Assembly: GCF_032118995.1 (NCBI RefSeq)
Contig: NC_092649.1
Location: 14,642,191 to 14,706,190 of the forward strand
Length of the DNA: 64,000 bases
Source of the DNA: Asterias amurensis
Taxonomy: Eukaryota > Echinodermata > Asteroidea > Forcipulatida > Asteriidae
Reading direction: 5' to 3'
Below, one piece after another: positions 58,481 through 64,000 of the stretch. The notes under the pieces are model-generated. The model had not been told where the DNA came from and searched no databases. It was given only the letters and a program-made list of their open reading frames with translations. How positions within the stretch are numbered: position 1 is the stretch's first letter; every line of letters begins with the position of its first letter. Position numbers and translations under genes: made by a program.

Positions 58481-60301
58481 AGTACTCTGTGCCTTATTAT
58501 ACATGTGTTCATCACTTGAGTGCAACTAGATCATAATATAACAACCATTATTTGTTCTCTTGCAAAAAGGTGGTATTTTTGTACGAAACCCTTGGATAAG
58601 CCATTTTGAGGTATAGTGGAGTCATTACCATTGGACACTATTTAGGTTTGGGTACGTTGTTTGTATTGACCCCTTGCATGTACGTCACACGCGGCAACTG
58701 TGTCACGCTCACCATATTACGTGTAAACGCTGCGACGCCTAAAATGCGCATTTCACTGAATAACGCACAGAGTGTTATTTCCCACCAATATGGCGGAACT
58801 AAGATTATTCTGATGATGATGACGACAGGTGAATTGGGTCAATAAAACAAACAGTACACATGGTGTTCGCCATATCTCAAAATGGCTACTTGAGTGAGGT
58901 ATGACCTAATTGCATGTAGCAAATTGTTGTTGTTGGGGTTTTTTTCAAAAAATTACTTTTTGACTAAACTCAACTGAGTTGCAAACTTGTACTGACAAGA
59001 CAATTTAAACAATGTGCCAACCAAACAACTCTGGGATATCTTTACATGTTGTACTCTTAATATTGTACTTAAATTTCTCTTAATATTGTACTTAAATTTC
59101 TCTTTTCGTCTACCATTTTTTCTTCTTCCAATCTTGCTCATGGCCATGAATAATTAAAACACAGCTTTTTAGAGATGTATAAGTGATTGTAAATAACTAA
59201 TGAGAGTTTAATGTTGTAGTGTGTCTTTATGGATTAGTGAGTGAGTTAAACAAACGAAGATGTCACACTCGAATGATTAAGATAAACACGCAGATGTTTG
59301 TGTGTCTACAGTGCTAAAACAATTCCAGAAAATTTTCTACGTAATTACAGACACAAATTACTTGAATGTTAACAAAACTATGTGCAATGACAATAATTTA
59401 TTTCATTCTTGTAATAAGTAGGATTTGAAACTTTGCATGGTGGGAGTATAATCAGATGAAGTTTGCGGTAGCACCATTTGTAAATATCTCTTTTGGGTAG
59501 TGTTGGTTCGAAAAAGAACAAGTGGTTGATGACTCAATGTTTCCAGATGATCAGAGGACAATCAGAGAATACTGATCGCAAATGTTGAGTCGTTAACCAC
59601 TAGTTACTTCTCGCAGTCACCAATACTGGAAAGAGATTTACACATCTTAAACTATTTCTGTGACGTACTGTCACTCTATTGTTGAGTGAAGATTATTTTT
59701 ATGAATCAACACTTAACTGTAGATTTGTAATATATTCTGCAGTTGAATGTAGATTCATTACAAACTAAAGTAAATAGTTCATCTTAAAAATAATGTCTTT
59801 CCAAACTGAAAGATAGCATGAAGTGCAACAAAACAAAGCTGAAAATATGTTATCTTTCAGTTTACAAAAACCTTTTCCAGTTTAGAGAATCACTTTAGTG
59901 ACATAATTTATTGTTAGCTGAGCAAACTGACATTGTACTTGATAATGTTGCAAGCACTACAGTATGCCTATATATTTTCTAAAATAATTATAAAATGTCA
60001 CCAGCCGTCGTTTGAAAAAGAATACGAAGTTTGGTAGACTGACATAGTGTTGTTTTATAGAAGGAAATAGTTTAAGTCAAAGAATAGACTCTGAAGTGTA
60101 GATTCGTGAATACATGTATTGCCTTCGGCTCGTACATTCCATTCCTGAATCTACACTTTCTCGTCCATTCTCCTTAACATAATGCTACTGTAAACCTCAC
60201 CTGATTAATGTATTTTTTTAAATTAATTTATAATTTTCTAGAGCTCGGTGTATTTATGAATTTTCCACCTTGTTTATGTTGTTTTCATATTTTGACTAAA
60301 C

Positions 60302-60660
60302 TTGATTATCGGTAAAGTGAGAAAATTTGATCAGATGCAGCAATATTTACATAAATGATTCATGAGCGACAACTTGTTTTGTTAGAATTTAGCCCACCTA
60401 TTTAAATTAGTGAGTAGGCGATGAGTTATGCAGTTTGATAGAAAACATATTTATTTGAGTAAACTAAATTCAGACTGTGAACTTGATTGTCAGTAATTTG
60501 GGTAAATTATGTTCAACTGCAGCAATATTTACATAAATGATTTCTCAATAATGACAAATATTTGTTCAAGAATATGGCCCACCTATTAAAAAGAGTTTGC
60601 AGGTACTTTGAAAGATAATGAACAAATTATAATTATTTCAGGAAACCAAATTCAAAAAGC
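60302..60660 (+). repeat. Two-unit direct repeat of about 180 bases
   Basis: TTGATTxTCxGTAA, TGCAGCAATATTTACATAAATGATT and GCCCACCTATT occur in the same order in both units (60302-60480 and 60484-60660). Confidence 0.65.
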
Positions 60661-60689
60661 CCTTTGTACTGGACGCTGAAGTTGCAAGA

Positions 60690-60958
60690 GAACAATAACA
60701 AAATTAAAAACACCCTTTTTGCACAAGTTGTGTGCTTTCACATGCCTTGAACTTGAGACCTCAGCTAAGACCTTGTGTTCAATTCAAATATTTTAGTGAG
60801 AAATTACTTCTTTCTCAAAAACTATGAAACTTCAGAGGGAGCCGTTTCTCACAATGTTTTATACTACCACAGCTCTCCCTTGCTTGCTACAAAGTTTTGT
60901 TTTTGTTTTTTTACAATTATTTTGAGTAATTACCAAAGGTGTCCAGCACCTCTAAGTC
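60690..60958 (+). mobile_element. Partial F1-like element
   Basis: Right part only: ACCCTTTTTGCACAAGTTGTG, ACTTCAGAGGGAGCCGTTTC and TTACCAAAGGTGTCCAGCACCTCTAAG. The left end is not found. Confidence 0.55.
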
Positions 60959-61027
60959 CAAGCCTTGTTTTTGAAAGGACCTGTCTGATTTTTATTTGTA
61001 ACTGGCAATATTTTATTTTATTTTGTC

Positions 61028-61640
61028 TCTGTTAACCCTTCTACTTTTTAATCATTTAATACGGTCCATTGTGGTAATGAATGATGAATAAACTATGTCC
61101 ACCTGTAATATGAAGTCATGTGGTGAATGTATCTACTTTTCACAGTCAACCCTCCCACTGTCTGACCATTCAATACAAACCACTGTGATTTTGAATGATT
61201 GATGAACTTTGACAGCCTGCAATATGATATCATGTGATGATTGCATCTCAATAGTACACAGTCAACCCTCCTACTGTCTGACCATCAACTATAAACCACC
61301 ATGGGTTCGGATGATAAACTATGCCAGCCTGCAATATAATATGTGATGATTGCATCTCAATAGTACACAGTCAACCCTCCCACTGTCTGACCATCAACTA
61401 TAAACCACCATGGGTTTGGATGATAAACTATGCCAGCCTACAATATGATATCATGTGATAAATGCATCAACACAGTGAACAGTCAACCCTCCTACTGTTT
61501 GTCCGTTTAATATCATCACCGTGGTTTTAAATGACAGATAAACTAAGCCAGCCTACAATGTGAATGCATCTACATGTACACTTTACACAGCCAACCCTCC
61601 TACTGCCTGAACATTCACTATTATCCACTTGTTTTGAATG
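61028..61640 (+). repeat. Minisatellite, unit about 110-115 bases, five to six units
   Basis: CAGTCAACCCTCCxACTGTCTGACC recurs near 61143, 61258, 61368, 61480 and 61588, each followed by a GATAAACTATGCCAGCCT-like block. The third and fourth units are the most alike. Confidence 0.85.
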
Positions 61641-61826
61641 ATCTGCATAAATCAAGACATTTTTTAAGCATGGGACATGCCCCCTTAGGCCTGCCTGATG
61701 ATGGTTAGCGCCTCGAGTACCTTGTTGGTAGATACTTGCACTAATGTTTAAAAGACAGAGACTGGCTTACAAACCTACAGATGTTTGTTTTTATTATACG
61801 ATACCAATAGTAATAATAATAAAAAT

Positions 61827-62125
61827 AACCCGATTTTAAAGAGCGCTTTTCACACCCGCAAGGCGTCCCAAAGCGCTTCACATTATTACCCCTGGTCACT
61901 GGGCCTTAATTCATTTCTTAAACCATCTCAGCTCCCTGGTGGGGAGTATACAGCGTTGTTCAACATTAATATGCGCTACTCGGCTAAATCAATCACAAGA
62001 ACCATCTCTGCCCTCACAGGTACCCATTTACCCCTGGGTGGAGAGAAGCAATTATAGTTAAGTGTCTTGCTCATGGACACAAGTGTCACGACCGGGATTC
62101 GAACCCACACTCTGCTGAACAGAAG
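61827..62125 (-). mobile_element. SINE-A copy lacking its 5' head
   Basis: It matches 32546-32892 from AAAGCGCTTTTCACACC-like 3' end to the B-box (GGGATTCGAACCCACACTC on the plus strand), then stops before the A-box part. Confidence 0.78.
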
Positions 62126-62490
62126 CCTATCTAAAAACAAAAAGGACCACACTATCTCAGCAAAGCATAATGTATCTATACCTATAGGTGAGAAGAAGCA
62201 GAAAGTCTGCCTTTGTTTCATGCTTAATTTAAGACAGAGCATTTACATTTTCACAACAACTTGTGACTTTTGTTTGAATAAATAATGAAACAAAGTAGTC
62301 ATAATGTCATTTAAGGTTATAGTTTTGACACTGGTCTGCTTTTATTCAGATTATTTCTTTTTATTCGCCAATTAAGGAACAGGCCTGGAATTTCACTTTT
62401 GAGAGGGCAAAGCCATCTTCATTTTGCAAAGGGTACTTCCACGGTCAAATTTTTACAGTCGACGGTAAACTTTTGAAGGGGCACAGAAGG

Positions 62491-62942
62491 GGTGTCAGAT
62501 GCAATTGTGTCTGCCATGCAATACTGTCCGCTCCGGACACTTTTGCATATGCAATCGTGTCCGGGGCTATGCAAAAACCGTCTGGTGGACATGTACATGA
62601 CTTGACTGTACATATGTGTGCGTGCGTAAGTGAACGTGCATGCACTGAACCTGCGTATATGCAACATGAATATTCATGCATTTTATTATAGCAGCGAATA
62701 CCCAAACGACCGAACATTTCCTATGTCATTCATGACATGCACGTAGCTTGAAAAAAAAATGGCGAACGTGTTCCGTCGACCAAGTGTGAATTTACTGCAA
62801 GGACGGTTTTGCACGGGGGCGGACACAACTGCATTATGCAGCAGCGTCCGGGTGGACACGATTGCATATGCGGGCATTATTGCATATGCAGTAATGTCCT
62901 CCGGATTGTATTGCACAGAGGAGGACATAATTGCATGCGACA
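62491..62942. mobile_element. F6 element
   Basis: GGTGTCAGATGCAATTGTG at the left and GGACATAATTGCATGCGACA at the right. The right half is shorter than in 11761-12234, with some CCGGACA blocks lost. Confidence 0.8.
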
Positions 62943-63392
62943 GGGGCACCAAGGCAAGGACCAGGGCGAAAGGCCATTTTGTGGCTTCTGTGTAATCCCA
63001 GGCCGGGATAAATATAAATAAATTACATGAATCCTCAACAATTTTGGTTCAGAAAATGGCTTTAAGTCGCAAATTATCAAAACTCTCTCAATAGACCTTA
63101 TGCATTGATGTCTAATCCAGACACCGTCTTAGAGGTAAACTGATTACGAAATACACAGATTTGTATGTGATGCGGCGCACAGGTTTGGCCAATGAACAGC
63201 ATCTTTTTTACCTCTAGGTGAGGGCACCATACTAATATGACATTTGCATAAGGTCTACATGTGTTGTACATCAGCCCTGGAGGGATTGTTACCACACCCA
63301 AAGATGTTCAACACCTTACGGTAGGCCAATAATAATATCCTTTACCAAACTAAACCATTTGAGATTATACTTATACTTCTAGATGATTACTT

Positions 63393-63818
63393 TTAAGGCA
63401 GGGTGTACCTTTTGGTAATTAATGCCAAAGACCATTTTCTTTACTTTGCTGAATCCCAGCATATGCGTAAGACAACAAACCTATGAAAATTTGGGCTCTA
63501 GGCCCTACAGGTCATCAAAGTTGCATGAAAATAAGAAAAGAAAAAACACCCTTGTTGCATGGAATTGTGTGCTTCCAGATGCCCGAGAAAGGCTTCATCC
63601 AAAATGTGGATCTACGGAAGGCTTCAGCCTGAAGCTTTCTCAGATTCAAATTTGTGGGGTGAGAATTGCCACTTTCTCTAAAACTACAAAATTTCAAAGG
63701 GTTTCGTTTCTCACACTGTTTTTGTGTTACTATCAACAGCTCTTCATTACTCCTTACCAAGTAAGTTTTCATGGTCATTTACATGTGAAGTGATTACCAA
63801 CAGTACACCCTGCCTTTA
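63393..63818 (+). mobile_element. F1-related TTAA element with GGTGTACC ends
   Basis: TTAAGGCAGGGTGTACCTTTTGG at the left, CAACAGTACACCCTGCCTTTAA at the right. The inside follows the F1 plan (CTATGAAAATTTGGGCTC, GGTCATCAAAGTTGC). Confidence 0.7.
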
Positions 63819-64000
63819 AAGGGAAGGTACACGTTTGGTAATTACTCAAAACAAATATTAACTAATAACTGACTTGGTGAGGAGCATTTGAGAGCTGTTG
63901 GTAGTATAAAACATTGTGGGAAACGACTCCCTCTGAAGTCACGTAGTTTTTGAGGTAGTTTTTGAGAAAGAGGTAATTTCTCACTAAAATAATAAAAGAC
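63816..64000 (-). mobile_element. F1-related element cut by the window edge
   Basis: TTTAAAGGGAAGGTACACGTTTGG starts where the previous element ends and continues with GGTAGTATAAAACATTGTGG and CTCCCTCTGAAGTCACGTAG, in the reverse F1 order. Confidence 0.65.

Larger units (their letters stand above)
57961..64000. other. Gene-free, repeat-rich right end
   Basis: After the sialyltransferase stop I see only repeats: SINE-A pieces, a duplicated block, a minisatellite, an F6 element and F1-like elements. AATAAA at 58841-58846 is a possible polyadenylation signal for the sialyltransferase. Open frames here carry no domain. Confidence 0.5.

Overview
This window is animal nuclear DNA, most likely from an echinoderm; a sea star would fit, but that is inference from gene content and repeat style, not a match I could run. 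It is AT-rich. Genes are split by introns with GT..AG ends and consistent phases, coding density is low, and introns and gaps are full of short inverted-repeat transposons, tRNA-headed SINEs and simple repeats. There is no bacterial-type feature (operon, CRISPR, ribosome binding site).

Layout from left to right. (1) 36-3634, minus: five exons of a secreted or membrane protein with a signal peptide, one Ig-like domain and a SEA domain; it runs off the left edge. (2) 4.0-9.9 kb: transposon-rich DNA holding a tandem duplication whose two units each carry a dead fragment of the next gene. (3) 10078-11142, plus: an intact single-exon rhodopsin-class GPCR. (4) 14819-20642, plus: a phosphagen (guanidino) kinase. 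Its catalytic part is one exon, and a 4-base coding piece 4.5 kb upstream gives a predicted Met-Gly-Gly-Cys acylation terminus. (5) 25544-37961, minus: a CYP2-type cytochrome P450 in six recognisable exons, with two frameshifts and other damage. (6) 41048-44140, minus: a complete four-exon TIMP-like (netrin-like domain) secreted protein. (7) 46779-57960, plus: a complete seven-exon ST6GalNAc-type sialyltransferase of 389 residues. (8) 58-64 kb: repeats only.

The genes do not form a pathway. Two act in the secretory route or outside the cell (sialyltransferase, TIMP-like), two at the cell surface (GPCR, possibly Ig-SEA) and one in energy buffering (kinase).

The most unusual points are: the kinase lacks one of its two expected active-site glutamates while having an arginine-kinase-sized specificity loop; two different TTAA-targeting mini-transposons sit in exactly the same TTAA of the two tandem units; several TTAA families share AGG...CCT ends; and the P450 has decayed while neighbouring genes stay open. 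All exon joins were deduced by reading splice signals and phases by eye; none is confirmed by transcripts.
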